This document shows positions 39,823-48,507 of a DNA stretch of 64,000 nt, piece by piece. This DNA is from Variovorax sp. (lineage in GTDB: Bacteria > Pseudomonadota > Gammaproteobacteria > Burkholderiales > Burkholderiaceae_C), in NCBI GenBank assembly GCA_025352265.1, contig JANXTS010000055.1, positions 1 through 64,000 of the forward strand, given 5' to 3'. The translations under genes were made by a program, and so were the position numbers. Below the pieces are notes generated by a model that saw only the letters and a list, made by a program, of their open reading frames with translations, was not told the origin of the DNA and did not search any database. Numbering within the stretch: position 1 is the first letter of the stretch; each line of letters begins with the position of its first letter.

Positions 39823-40311
39823 ATGAAATCATTTTTCTCGCCGGTCCGTTTGCCGCTCTTCGCGGCCGTTTGCGGTGCTGCCTTGCTGGGCGCCATATCG
39901 GCGCACGCGGCCACACCCCCGATATTCATGACGCACGGCGTCGAGTACATGAGCGGCGGAATTGGTCCCGACGAGGCCGAACTGATGCAGATCGTGTCGC
40001 CGCGCTGGGCAGCGACCTTCGAGTTCGCCGTCAAGGACCACAAAGGTGCCGATCTCGCTGCCAACGTGCACGTTACCGTGCGCGACAAGAGCGGCACCGC
40101 ACTGCTCGACAACGTCGTCTCGGGTGGCCCGCTCATGGTGGCGCGGCTCGAGCCCGGCCAGTACGAAGTCGAAGCGCAGCTCGGGGGCCAGAGCCTGAAG
40201 CAGCCGCTGCAGATTACGGCTGGCGGGCCGGCCAAGGCGACGTTCCTGTTTCCTGCGAGCACCGATGTTGCGTCTTCGGTGACGGCTGCGGCGCCGTTAG
40301 CAAAACCGTAG
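39823..40311 (+). CDS. Exported protein of unknown function, paralogue of the 38060 gene
   Basis: A 162-residue precursor: signal peptide FAAVCGAALLGAISAHA, then GVEYMSGGIGPDEAELMQIV, SPRWAATFEFAVKD, VHVTVRDKSGTALLDNVVSG, MVARLEPGQYEVEAQLGG and a C-terminal Ala-rich tail. It aligns along its whole length with the protein at 38060. AAGGA precedes the ATG at 39823 at suitable spacing; the frame upstream lacks a signal peptide. No enzymatic motif is visible. Confidence 0.78.
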   Translation: MKSFFSPVRLPLFAAVCGAALLGAISAHAATPPIFMTHGVEYMSGGIGPDEAELMQIVSPRWAATFEFAVKDHKGADLAANVHVTVRDKSGTALLDNVVSGGPLMVARLEPGQYEVEAQLGGQSLKQPLQITAGGPAKATFLFPASTDVASSVTAAAPLAKP

Positions 40312-40399
40312 CGATGTTCAGCCGTGCCCACGTCTTGAATGTGCGGCACGCGCCTTGCAGCTGGTGGTCCCCGGGTGTTAGCCCGTTCAGATTGACCCC

Positions 40400-41596
40400 A
40401 TGCCTTTCCGTTCCATGAGTGCCCTGACCGTGCTGTTGCATGTGCTGATCGCGGTGCGCCTATTGCCTGCGCTCGCATCGTCGAGGCCGCTGTGGCCGCT
40501 TGCTGGCATCGCGCTCATTGCGCTGCTTGTTTCAGCTGCCACCATTCCCTTGCCTTTCTTGTCGCGCGGTATCGCACAAAAGACTTCGACCGTCGACGTG
40601 CTGAAGTGGATCGGGCTCATCAGCATGGGCTGGTTCTCGTCCATGTTCGTGCTCACGATCTTTCGCGACGTCGGCATGTTGCTGACCTGGGCTGTCGGCG
40701 TGGCCAGTGGCATGGTGATTGACTGGCCGGCGTTGCGGCAATGGAGCGCCGTGGCAGTCCTGGGCGTGGCGACGGCGATCTCTCTGATCGGCTTCGTCAA
40801 TGCGCGCCGCACGGCAGGCATCAAGCGCGTCGACGTGCCGATCACCGGGTTGCCGGCGGCACTGGATGGCTTCACGATCGCACAGCTGAGCGACATCCAT
40901 GTTGGTCCGACCATCAAGGGCGGCTACATCCGGCGCATCGTTGAGGCGGTGAACGGGCTCAATGCCGATGTGGTCGCCATCACCGGTGATCTGGTGGACG
41001 GAACGGTCCCGGAGCTGCGTGATCACATAGCGCCGCTCGCGGGCTTGCGTGCGCGGCTCGGCACGTTCGTGGTGACTGGCAACCACGAGTACTACGCCGG
41101 CGCGCATGCCTGGATCGTCGAGCTGCGCCGGCTCGGCCTCACGGTGCTCCTCAACGAGCATGTGGTGTTGCAGGGCCGTCAGTCGCTTGGTGCGCAAACC
41201 GACGAGGAGGTAGATGCCGATGCGCTGGTGCTTGCAGGCGTGACCGACTTCACCGCCGGTCATTTCGATGCGGCGCACGCCAGCGACCCGCGTGCTTCAT
41301 TGGTCGGAGCGCCGCTGGGTGCTACCACCCGCGTGCTGCTGGCGCACCAGCCGCGCAGTGCCGCGGCTGCGGCCGATGCGGGTTTTCACCTGCAGCTGTC
41401 AGGTCACACGCATGGCGGTCAGTTTTTTCCGTGGAACCTGTTCGTTCCCTTGCAGCAACCCTTCACGGCGGGGCTGCACAAGCTGAGTGACATGTGGGTC
41501 TATGTGAGTCGCGGCACCGGCTATTGGGGGCCGCCCAAGCGCTTTGGCGCGCCGTCTGAAATTACGCTGCTGCGATTGGTGCCCGAGCGACTTTGA
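40400..41596 (+). CDS. Membrane-anchored metallophosphoesterase (YaeI-like)
   Basis: A 398-residue protein. The first ~145 residues form four or five transmembrane helices (LWPLAGIALIALLVSAATIP; LLTWAVGVASGMVIDW). The rest is a calcineurin-like phosphoesterase with the full metal set: IAQLSDIHVGP, ITGDLVDGTVPE, VVTGNHEYYAGA, LLAHQP and LQLSGHTHGGQFFPWN. Relatives with this layout hydrolyse phosphodiester or UDP-lipid substrates near the membrane. It overlaps the 3' end of the convergent phasin-like gene by 35 bases. Confidence 0.9.
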   Translation: MPFRSMSALTVLLHVLIAVRLLPALASSRPLWPLAGIALIALLVSAATIPLPFLSRGIAQKTSTVDVLKWIGLISMGWFSSMFVLTIFRDVGMLLTWAVGVASGMVIDWPALRQWSAVAVLGVATAISLIGFVNARRTAGIKRVDVPITGLPAALDGFTIAQLSDIHVGPTIKGGYIRRIVEAVNGLNADVVAITGDLVDGTVPELRDHIAPLAGLRARLGTFVVTGNHEYYAGAHAWIVELRRLGLTVLLNEHVVLQGRQSLGAQTDEEVDADALVLAGVTDFTAGHFDAAHASDPRASLVGAPLGATTRVLLAHQPRSAAAAADAGFHLQLSGHTHGGQFFPWNLFVPLQQPFTAGLHKLSDMWVYVSRGTGYWGPPKRFGAPSEITLLRLVPERL

Positions 41597-42089
41597 CCAC
41601 GACGGGCGCCAGGCGCTTCGCGTTCGATGTCGCCTTGGCGTGAATCGGGTGCAAGCCGCGCTGCGCCGCTAAGGCGGAGGCGCTGGTCAGCTGGCTTACC
41701 GTTGCGGCGGAACGCGTGGCGGAATCAACAAACGCGGAGTGATGCGTCATCGCCTGGGCTGGCGTGGTGCTGGCTGCCAGCGCGAATAATGCGGCGACGC
41801 TGCCCACCCAGTGCTGGACGACGCTGTTCATGAGCATGAATTGCTTGTTGCCCAACTCGTCTGCCATGGCGGCGGTCGACTCGTTGGCCGCCTCGAACTT
41901 CTCCTTGCCCATCAAGTGAAATTCGGCCAAATCGGCGGCGCTCGGCGTAAGCCCGGCCGATGCCATGCGCTGCGTGCGAATCTGGATGACCGCGCCTGAC
42001 GACATGAACATCTCACCGGTCTTGAGCGCAAAATCGGTCCACACCATGAGCGGGTTGACGAAGCGCGGCGAAGCAGAGGGGGAGAGCAT
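41562..42089 (-). CDS. Phasin-like polyhydroxyalkanoate granule-associated protein
   Basis: A 175-residue, largely helical, Ala-rich protein from MLSPSASPRFVNPLMVWTDF. The stretch IQIRTQRMASAGLTPSAADL and the helix EFHLMGKEKFEAANESTAAM resemble a short phasin helix of the kind that coats PHA granules. The similarity is modest, so I call it phasin-like rather than naming it. The frame extends to 42200, but ATG 42089 begins the conserved part; no strong ribosome-binding site is seen. Its 3' end overlaps the convergent metallophosphoesterase gene. Confidence 0.65.
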   Translation of the reverse strand: MLSPSASPRFVNPLMVWTDFALKTGEMFMSSGAVIQIRTQRMASAGLTPSAADLAEFHLMGKEKFEAANESTAAMADELGNKQFMLMNSVVQHWVGSVAALFALAASTTPAQAMTHHSAFVDSATRSAATVSQLTSASALAAQRGLHPIHAKATSNAKRLAPVVVKVARAPIAAA

Positions 42090-42298
42090 TGGACTGTGAC
42101 AGCTTTGATTTCGATAGATAACTATAGTCCCGCCCGACATCTTTTGTTGCGGTGCAGCATTGAATAAAGCTGTAATTGGTGAGGACCTCCTACTTTGCAA
42201 TTGGAAACCTTCCCGCGGGACCCCGATAGAGTCAAGTCACGCAGCTTCCCTTGGGGCCTATCTCGAACTGGCCAAAGCTTCGGCCATCGCGGGTGCTT

Positions 42299-43852
42299 CT
42301 AGACGGCGTGCTTAAGCCATTCCGAGGCAAGCGCCAAATCGTCCAGCCACGCCTTGTATGCCTGCTCGTGTTCTGACGGGTCGCTGCGCAGCAAGGCCGA
42401 CGGGTGCAACGTCACCAGCACCTTGCGTCCTCGCGCATCTTCGTGCCATTGCCCGCGCTCACGCGTGACGGCAACGGGCCGGCCCAGCAATGCCCTTGCC
42501 GCAGTGGCACCAAGCGCGATCAAGGCACGCGGCTGTACCTGTTCAATCTCGCTTTCGAGCCAGCGAAGACACGCGGCAGCTTCACGCTGGGTGGGAGTTT
42601 GATGAATGCGCCGCTTGCCGCGTAGCTCGAACTTGAAGTGCTTGACCGCGTTGGTCACGTAGAGCTGCTCGCGTGGCCAACCGAGTTGGGCCAGGGCTTG
42701 ATCGAACAGGCGCCCCGCGGGCCCGACGAACGGGCGACCATGCAGATCCTCCTGGTCGCCGGGTTGCTCGCCGACCACCATCAGCGCGGCGTGCACCGGA
42801 CCTTCGCCGAACACCGACTGCGTCGCATGCTTGCCGATCGGACATTCACGGCAGCGATCGGTTGCTTCCTTGAGGATGGCGAGCGCCTGTACGGGGTTGT
42901 CGGCAGCAATCGGCTCCATGAAGAGGCCGCGAACAACGTCCTCTGCTCCTGCAACGCCCCTATGAGGCGCTGTAGGCGCTGTCGGCGCCGCCACCCGCGC
43001 CACGGGCACGATGCGCCGCGCAGGTTGCGTCGGTGCGGCTTCGACCATGTGTCCGCTACGTGCCATCGCGTCGGCTGCCAAGCCGCTGATGAGTTCCGCC
43101 TCCGGCAGGTTATGCCAATACTTGACCGGCATCTCTTTCTTCATCATCGCCATCTTCAGGCGGGCCGGATTGAAGATGTTGGCGTAATAGGTGAGCCACA
43201 GTGCTTCGCCAGCATCTGGCGCGGGCGCGTCGCGCGGCTCGCCGCCAGGGCCGAAGTGGAGTCGCTCGCCGTTCCAGTGCACCGATCTTTCGGGCGTCAG
43301 GATGGCCCACTCCATCTGGGTAAAGCGACGCATGAAAAACGGGGCAACGGCTTCGACAATATGGTTATCCGGCTCGAACCACGCGACGTGCAGCGGCGGT
43401 TTCCCCTCTTCACGCTCAATGGTGCGAAAGCGCACGAAGGCCTTCATCTTGTGCATGTCGCGCCGCACCGACTGCGCCATGTGTTGTGCTTTGACGCGGT
43501 CCGCGTCGAGCGGGTCATTCCGCAGCGCGGGCTCGTGCACCAGACGCCACAGCAGGCGGTACAGCAAGCCGAAGCGCGCCGGGTCGTTGTGGAGGATGAC
43601 TGTTTCGCACAGCGTCACGAAAGACGACGGCACCACCAGGTTGATCGGACCATGAGCGTGTGCGCTGGTCACTGGGCTCGTCGGCGACACATCCAAATCG
43701 GAGAACAGATCGGCGGTGCTGCTTGCAGGCGTGTGCCATGCGACACCAACGGGAGCGATCAGTTTTGCAAGCAACGCGCGGGCTTCTTTCCGAAAGCCGG
43801 GCCAGTCCGTTTCGCCCGCCAGCGTGATGTTGATGACCGAGTTACCTGACAT
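42299..43852 (-). CDS. DUF4130-UdgX fusion: uracil-DNA binding/excision repair protein
   Basis: A 517-residue two-domain protein. Residues ~1-265 are DUF4130, found in putative DNA-repair proteins (WRLVHEPALRNDPLDADRVK; KAFVRFRTIE; FFMRRFTQMEWAILTPERSV). Residues ~320-517 are a UdgX-type uracil-DNA glycosylase with CxxC at 334-337, GEQPGDQEDLHG at 361-372, the UdgX hallmark KRRIHQTP at 413-420 and HPSALLR at 483-489. In mycobacterial UdgX the equivalent of His417 bonds covalently to the abasic sugar after uracil release. It lies 82 bases after the radical SAM gene on the same strand and is probably SOS-induced from the LexA box upstream of that gene. Confidence 0.9.
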   Translation of the reverse strand: MSGNSVINITLAGETDWPGFRKEARALLAKLIAPVGVAWHTPASSTADLFSDLDVSPTSPVTSAHAHGPINLVVPSSFVTLCETVILHNDPARFGLLYRLLWRLVHEPALRNDPLDADRVKAQHMAQSVRRDMHKMKAFVRFRTIEREEGKPPLHVAWFEPDNHIVEAVAPFFMRRFTQMEWAILTPERSVHWNGERLHFGPGGEPRDAPAPDAGEALWLTYYANIFNPARLKMAMMKKEMPVKYWHNLPEAELISGLAADAMARSGHMVEAAPTQPARRIVPVARVAAPTAPTAPHRGVAGAEDVVRGLFMEPIAADNPVQALAILKEATDRCRECPIGKHATQSVFGEGPVHAALMVVGEQPGDQEDLHGRPFVGPAGRLFDQALAQLGWPREQLYVTNAVKHFKFELRGKRRIHQTPTQREAAACLRWLESEIEQVQPRALIALGATAARALLGRPVAVTRERGQWHEDARGRKVLVTLHPSALLRSDPSEHEQAYKAWLDDLALASEWLKHAV

Positions 43853-43934
43853 AGCTTCACGTTATGACGCAGCAGTCGCGGTCGATGTAGGTATTGAGCG
43901 CGCTGCGTGGGCAGCGGTCACGCACCCACTGGAC

Positions 43935-45212
43935 CTATGCGTCGAACAGCGCGCCTTGCACTGGCGCGGGTCGCAGTTGCGCTTCGAGACGACGAGTGGT
44001 GAGAGTGGGGTCGGGCCGATGATCGGCCGTAACGACGAAAGGCATCACCTTCTTAAGCGGCACATGCAATCGGGAGAGATCGTCGCTGCGTAGCCGCCGC
44101 ACGCGTCGGGCGATGAGCAGCCGGTCGACCGCCTTCAAGCCCAGCCCGGGCACCCGCAACATCATGTCCCGCGGCGCCACGTTGAGGTCGACAGGAAAAC
44201 GCTCCGCATGCGCCAGCGCCCACGCCAGCTTGGGGTCGACGTCGAGCGCAAGCATGCCGCCTTGCGCTTTGGGCACGATCTCTTCATGCGCGAAGCCATA
44301 GAAGCGCATCAACCAATCCGCCTGGTAGAGCCGGTGTTCACGCACCATCGGCGGCGACTTCAACGGCAGGAACGACGAGGCATCCGGAATCGGGCTGAAG
44401 GCCGAGTAGTAAACCCGGCGCATGCTGTAAGCGCCGTAAAGATTGGCGCTGGTCGACAGAATGGTGACGTCATCGGTGGCATCGGCACCGACGATCATTT
44501 GCGTGCTCTGACCCGCGGGCGCGAAGCGAGGCGGCTTGGCGCGGCGCGGTGTCCCCTTCGGCATAGAGATGATCGAGGTGCCGCTGCTGTCTCGTGCCGC
44601 ACCTTTGGCCTCGTCGATGTGAACAGCCAGCCGCGCCATCGATCTGCGGATCGCCGCGCCGTCTTTCTCCGGAGCCAGCGACGCCAGGCCTTGCAGTGTG
44701 GGCAGTTCGATATTGATGCTGAGCCGGTCGGCATAGCGGCCGGCCTTTTGCAGCAACTCGGGTGACGCGTCGGGGATGGTCTTCAGATGGATGTAGCCGC
44801 GAAAGTCGTGGTCTTCGCGCAGCACACGCGCAACCTCGACGACTTGCTCCATCGTGTAGTCGGGGCTCTGGATGATGCCGCTGGAAAGGAAAAGACCTTC
44901 GATGCAATTTCGGCGATAGAAATCGAGGGTCAACGTCACAACTTCATTCACCGAAAAGCGCGCGCGCTGCACATTGCTCGACACGCGATTGACGCAGTAC
45001 AAACAGTCGTACGTGCAAAAGTTGGTGAGCAGAATTTTGAGTAGCGAAATGCATCGACCGTCGGGCGCATAGCTATGGCAAATGCCTGAACCCTCGGTAG
45101 AGCCGATGCCTTTGCCGCCGATTGAATTCCGCGAGCTCGTGCCGCTCGATGAACACGAGGCGTCGTACTTGGCGGCATCGGCCAGCACAGCCAGTTTTTG
45201 TTGAATATCCAC
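43935..45212 (-). CDS. Putative DNA modification/repair radical SAM protein
   Basis: A 425-residue radical SAM enzyme with the [4Fe-4S] motif CTYDCLYC at 66-73 inside LLKILLTNFCTYDCLYCVNR. Other landmarks are EGLFLSSGIIQSPDYTMEQV, KTIPDASPELLQ, NIELPT and a helix-hairpin-helix near 355-380 (LRVPGLGLKAVDRLLIARR), which suggests DNA contact. It matches the family almost always encoded with DUF4130 proteins, as here. The start is GTG 45212 (MDIQQKLAVLADAAKYDASC); no upstream codon suits, and a LexA operator overlaps it. The chemistry is not established. Confidence 0.88.
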   Translation of the reverse strand: MDIQQKLAVLADAAKYDASCSSSGTSSRNSIGGKGIGSTEGSGICHSYAPDGRCISLLKILLTNFCTYDCLYCVNRVSSNVQRARFSVNEVVTLTLDFYRRNCIEGLFLSSGIIQSPDYTMEQVVEVARVLREDHDFRGYIHLKTIPDASPELLQKAGRYADRLSINIELPTLQGLASLAPEKDGAAIRRSMARLAVHIDEAKGAARDSSGTSIISMPKGTPRRAKPPRFAPAGQSTQMIVGADATDDVTILSTSANLYGAYSMRRVYYSAFSPIPDASSFLPLKSPPMVREHRLYQADWLMRFYGFAHEEIVPKAQGGMLALDVDPKLAWALAHAERFPVDLNVAPRDMMLRVPGLGLKAVDRLLIARRVRRLRSDDLSRLHVPLKKVMPFVVTADHRPDPTLTTRRLEAQLRPAPVQGALFDA

Positions 45213-45227
45213 TGGATGAATATACAG
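45212..45227 (-). promoter_or_regulatory. LexA (SOS) box overlapping the radical SAM start
   Basis: On the minus strand CTGTATATTCATCCAG fits CTG-N10-CAG, the LexA consensus of beta/gammaproteobacteria. TATATT inside it (45219-45224) can serve as the -10, with TTGAAA upstream as a -35-like element. The last base of the operator is the first base of the GTG start codon, so the transcript may be leaderless or nearly so. This implies DNA-damage induction of the radical SAM-UdgX pair. Confidence 0.78.
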
Positions 45228-45239
45228 TGGTTGGCGGTT

Positions 45240-46274
45240 TCAATCCAGACCGTTCGTATTACCTGTCTGTGTGGGGAGGTCTTTCGCGTTTATTTCCATA
45301 AGCGAATACAGCAATCCGGCTGCAGCTAGCGGCGCCCAGTAGTACATCGCCCGATAACAAAGCACGGCCGCAATCGGCGCGCTGTTGCCAAGCAATGGAG
45401 ACAGCACGGCGATGAAGACCGCCTCGAGTACGCCGAGCCCGGCTGGCACCCGCGACAGTAAACCAGCGACGGCGCCGATCAGCAACACGCCGAGCGTGGC
45501 GGGGTAGCTGACCTTGCCGAGTAGCAGCACATACATGGTGGCGCCCATCACGGCCCAGTTGGCACATGACATCGAAAGCTGCACCAGCGCGACGGGCAGC
45601 GGGGGCAACGCGATCTTTTGGCGACGAAGGGTCCACTCCCGTTGTTTGGAAAACGCGCACAGGAACAGATAGGCCAACGCGATCAGGACGAGCACAGCGC
45701 CTACCGTTTTCAAAGCCGCTATCCCCAGATGCCATGTGTCCGGCAGCTTGAGCGGCCAAAATAGAAAGGCAGAGCCTGCAAGTAAAAAGTAGCCGAGCCA
45801 GTTGGTCAGCATGCTCATGCCGACGATGCGGGCGATGGTCGCCGGCTCGAGCCCAAGCCTCGAATACAAACGCACTCGCATCCCCAGCGCGCCGACCAAG
45901 GTGCCGAAGTTCAGGTTGAACGCATAACTAACGAAGGCGATGGCCATCACCGCGGGCGTCGGCAGCTGGTGTCCGGTGTAGCGGCGGCCGACGAGATCGA
46001 AGGTGCTGTAGATCAGATGACTCGAGGCGGCCAGAGCGGCACCGATCAACAGCACCTTGAGCGGGTATGCGCGCAAGGTCGTCACCACATCAGTCCAGTC
46101 GATGGCACGCGCCTGGATCACGAGCAGCGTGACGACAAACGCCAGAAAGCCGATCACCGCAATGCGCTTGGCCCAGCCCCACCATGGCCTATGCGTGATG
46201 CCGAAGATCCCGGAACATTTTTGCGCCGACTGGGATGCTTGCCGCGAACGGGAAGCGTCGGCGGCAGCGGTCAT
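45240..46274 (-). CDS. YbhN-like integral membrane protein (LPG synthase membrane-domain family)
   Basis: A 344-residue protein with about eight hydrophobic helices (RIAVIGFLAFVVTLLVIQAR; LLIGALAASSH-like second helix; AIAFVSYAFNLNFGTLVGAL; GLLSRVPAGLGVLEAVFIAV). The NFGTLVGALGMRVRLYSRLG and RVPAGLGVLEAV motifs match UPF0104/YbhN, related to the flippase part of MprF. It overlaps the clsB stop by ATGA at 46271-46274, so it is the third gene of an operon equivalent to E. coli ybhP-clsB-ybhN. It probably acts in phospholipid handling. Confidence 0.88.
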   Translation of the reverse strand: MTAAADASRSRQASQSAQKCSGIFGITHRPWWGWAKRIAVIGFLAFVVTLLVIQARAIDWTDVVTTLRAYPLKVLLIGAALAASSHLIYSTFDLVGRRYTGHQLPTPAVMAIAFVSYAFNLNFGTLVGALGMRVRLYSRLGLEPATIARIVGMSMLTNWLGYFLLAGSAFLFWPLKLPDTWHLGIAALKTVGAVLVLIALAYLFLCAFSKQREWTLRRQKIALPPLPVALVQLSMSCANWAVMGATMYVLLLGKVSYPATLGVLLIGAVAGLLSRVPAGLGVLEAVFIAVLSPLLGNSAPIAAVLCYRAMYYWAPLAAAGLLYSLMEINAKDLPTQTGNTNGLD

Positions 46275-47527
46275 GCTGCGATGTCGGTCTGCGTGGCGCC
46301 CGCGCTGGTATTGCCGTTTGCAGGGGTGCCGGGTTCCACCCTGCGCAGGCGGGGCGCATGGCGCGGCAACCAGCGAATCCACGCCGGATACCAGCGCAGC
46401 AGGTGGAAGATAAAAAAGCTGCGAACCAAACGCCAGCCACTCCACTCGGTGAGGTCCGATGTCTTGATCTGTTTGCAGCTCACGTCGATAAGCGTGTCGA
46501 GGCGTCCGGCCAGCACGCCGTTGAAGTCTTTGTCGCGCACGATCACGTTCGCTTCGAGGTTGAGCGACAGGCTCAAAGGGTCGAGGTTGCTCGAGCCGAC
46601 CGTGCTCCAGCGATCGTCCATCAATGCGACCTTGCCATGCAGCGGTCGCTCGCAATACTCGTAGATACGCACGCCTGCATTCAACAGGTGGTGGTAAAGC
46701 ATGCTGGCTGCCGTCTTCACGATCGGCATGTCAGGCTCGCCCTGGAGAATCAGCTTCACATCGACACCGCGCCTGGCCGCGCGCCGCATTTCCTGAATCA
46801 GCCGATAGCCGGGAAAGAAGTACGCGTTGGCAATCACCACGCGCTGCTTTGCAGCGCGAATCGCGGCGCGGTAGTGGCGCTCGATATCGTTGGTGTGGCG
46901 CCGGTTGTCTCGGCTGACGAAGAGCACATCGGCGGTGCCTGATGGCTGCGCAATGCGCTCGTCGGCGAGTTGCCTCGAAGCCCTGAGCCGGTGTCTGAAC
47001 CAACCCGCGCCTTTACCGCCAACTGCAATCGCATGCAGCACGAAGCGATGAATTTCCGCGACGATTGGCCCCGTCAGTTCGACCACATAGTCCTGCTTGG
47101 ACTTGGGCCCATGCGCGATCAGGTGATCGATCGAATAGTTGATGCCGCCGACGAAGGCGCGAGCCCCATCGATGACGACGAGCTTTCGGTGCATGCGACG
47201 AAACATGTTTAAGCGCTGCCCGAAGTACCGCTTTCCTGGATCGAACACTCGCACCCTGACCCCGGCAGACGTCAGCGAACCCATGAACTCCGGCGACAGG
47301 TCGGACGAGCCGAAACCATCGATCATCAGAGCGACCTTGGCACCGCGCCTGGCTGCCAACACCAGCGCATCGCGCAGGCCGGAGCCCACCTCGTCTTCGA
47401 ACAGAATGAATGTCTCGACGATGACCTCGCGCTCGGCCTCGGCAATCAGCCCGAACACGCGCGGAAAAAACTCCTCGCCGTTTTCCAGCAACTCGATCGT
47501 ATTGCCTGAAATCCAGTGTGCGCTCAT
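46271..47527 (-). CDS. clsB: Cardiolipin synthase B
   Basis: A 418-residue phospholipase D-superfamily enzyme with both HKD motifs: MHRKLVVIDGARAFVGGINY and LHGKVALMDDRWSTVGSSNL followed by SLNLEANV. The length and the lack of N-terminal membrane helices fit ClsB rather than ClsA. It makes cardiolipin from phosphatidylglycerol. It sits between the exo/endonuclease-phosphatase gene and the YbhN-like gene, the same order as in E. coli. Confidence 0.92.
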   Translation of the reverse strand: MSAHWISGNTIELLENGEEFFPRVFGLIAEAEREVIVETFILFEDEVGSGLRDALVLAARRGAKVALMIDGFGSSDLSPEFMGSLTSAGVRVRVFDPGKRYFGQRLNMFRRMHRKLVVIDGARAFVGGINYSIDHLIAHGPKSKQDYVVELTGPIVAEIHRFVLHAIAVGGKGAGWFRHRLRASRQLADERIAQPSGTADVLFVSRDNRRHTNDIERHYRAAIRAAKQRVVIANAYFFPGYRLIQEMRRAARRGVDVKLILQGEPDMPIVKTAASMLYHHLLNAGVRIYEYCERPLHGKVALMDDRWSTVGSSNLDPLSLSLNLEANVIVRDKDFNGVLAGRLDTLIDVSCKQIKTSDLTEWSGWRLVRSFFIFHLLRWYPAWIRWLPRHAPRLRRVEPGTPANGNTSAGATQTDIAA

Positions 47528-47545
47528 GGTGTTACCCCGAATCGT

Positions 47546-48304
47546 CTACAGAGAGATATCCGCCACCAGCGGCGCATGGTCGGACAGATGCGACCAAGGT
47601 CTGCGCGGTAAGACGATGGGCGAATGCACGCCGGCGTTGCGCACGTAGATACGGTCAAGCTGCAACATGGGAAAGCGAGCCGGAAAGGTGCGTGCGGCAT
47701 TGCCATTGGCTTGTACGAAAACTTCATGCAGTGCAGCGCCTTGCTCGAGGATCTCGTGTGCGCGACCGCGCCAGTCGTTGAAGTCACCTGCAACGATCAA
47801 CGCCGCATCGGACGGCACTTCGTCGCGCACGATCTGACACAGCAGTTCGAGTTGCCGCTGACGATGTGCCTCGGCCAGGCCCAGGTGCGCGCAAATGACA
47901 TGCACATCAGCCGGCCGCCCCGGCAGGCGCAGCACGCAATGCAGCAAACCGCGTTTCTCCGGGCCGGTAATAGAGACATCGTGGTTTTTGAAGTGCACGA
48001 TCGGAAACTTCGAGAGCACCGCGTTACCGTGATGTCCTTTGGGATACACCGCATTGCGGCCATAGGCGAATTGCGGCCACATGGTGTCGGCCAGAAACTC
48101 GTAGTGCGGCGCTTCAGGCCAGTTGTCGACTTTGCGTGAGTGATGCGAGTGCGTGCCGAGCACTTCTTGCAAACACACGACATCGGCGCCGACCGTGCGA
48201 ACCGCGTCACGCAATTCCGGCAGGATGAATTTGCGGTTGAGCGCAGTGAAACCTTTGTGGGTGTTCACCGTCATAACCTTGAGGGATATGGGTACGACTA
48301 TCAC
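47546..48304 (-). CDS. Endonuclease/exonuclease/phosphatase family protein (YbhP-like)
   Basis: A 252-residue EEP-fold metal-dependent hydrolase: [32 protein letters not shown] (metal Glu), [34 protein letters not shown] and [16 protein letters not shown] (catalytic Asp-His). Substrates in the family range from nucleic acids to phospholipids; beside clsB a lipid-related phosphodiesterase role is plausible but unproved. The start is GTG 48304; ATG 48274 is an alternative. First gene of the clsB operon. Confidence 0.9.
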   Translation of the reverse strand: MIVVPISLKVMTVNTHKGFTALNRKFILPELRDAVRTVGADVVCLQEVLGTHSHHSRKVDNWPEAPHYEFLADTMWPQFAYGRNAVYPKGHHGNAVLSKFPIVHFKNHDVSITGPEKRGLLHCVLRLPGRPADVHVICAHLGLAEAHRQRQLELLCQIVRDEVPSDAALIVAGDFNDWRGRAHEILEQGAALHEVFVQANGNAARTFPARFPMLQLDRIYVRNAGVHSPIVLPRRPWSHLSDHAPLVADISL

Positions 48305-48507
48305 GCCTTCAGTTGTAAAGGCCTAGGCGCTGGTGGGCTGTAGGAACGCGCCACCTTCTCGGTCTTCTTGCTCGAGCCCGCATTGCTCCTACAACTTTGG
48401 CTGCCGCAACCCGACACTGTGCGGTGCAACTAGGGATACGGTGGAAATGGGTCTTTGAACTGTAGGGGCTCGTTCATCCAATCTGCATTTCAGCAAAGGG
48501 CATCGCC

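Noticed and set aside
48339-48393. TGTAGGA...TCCTACA inverted repeat as a possible small RNA
   Set aside because: Arms of only 7 bases are about 40 bases apart, with no terminator; too weak to call.
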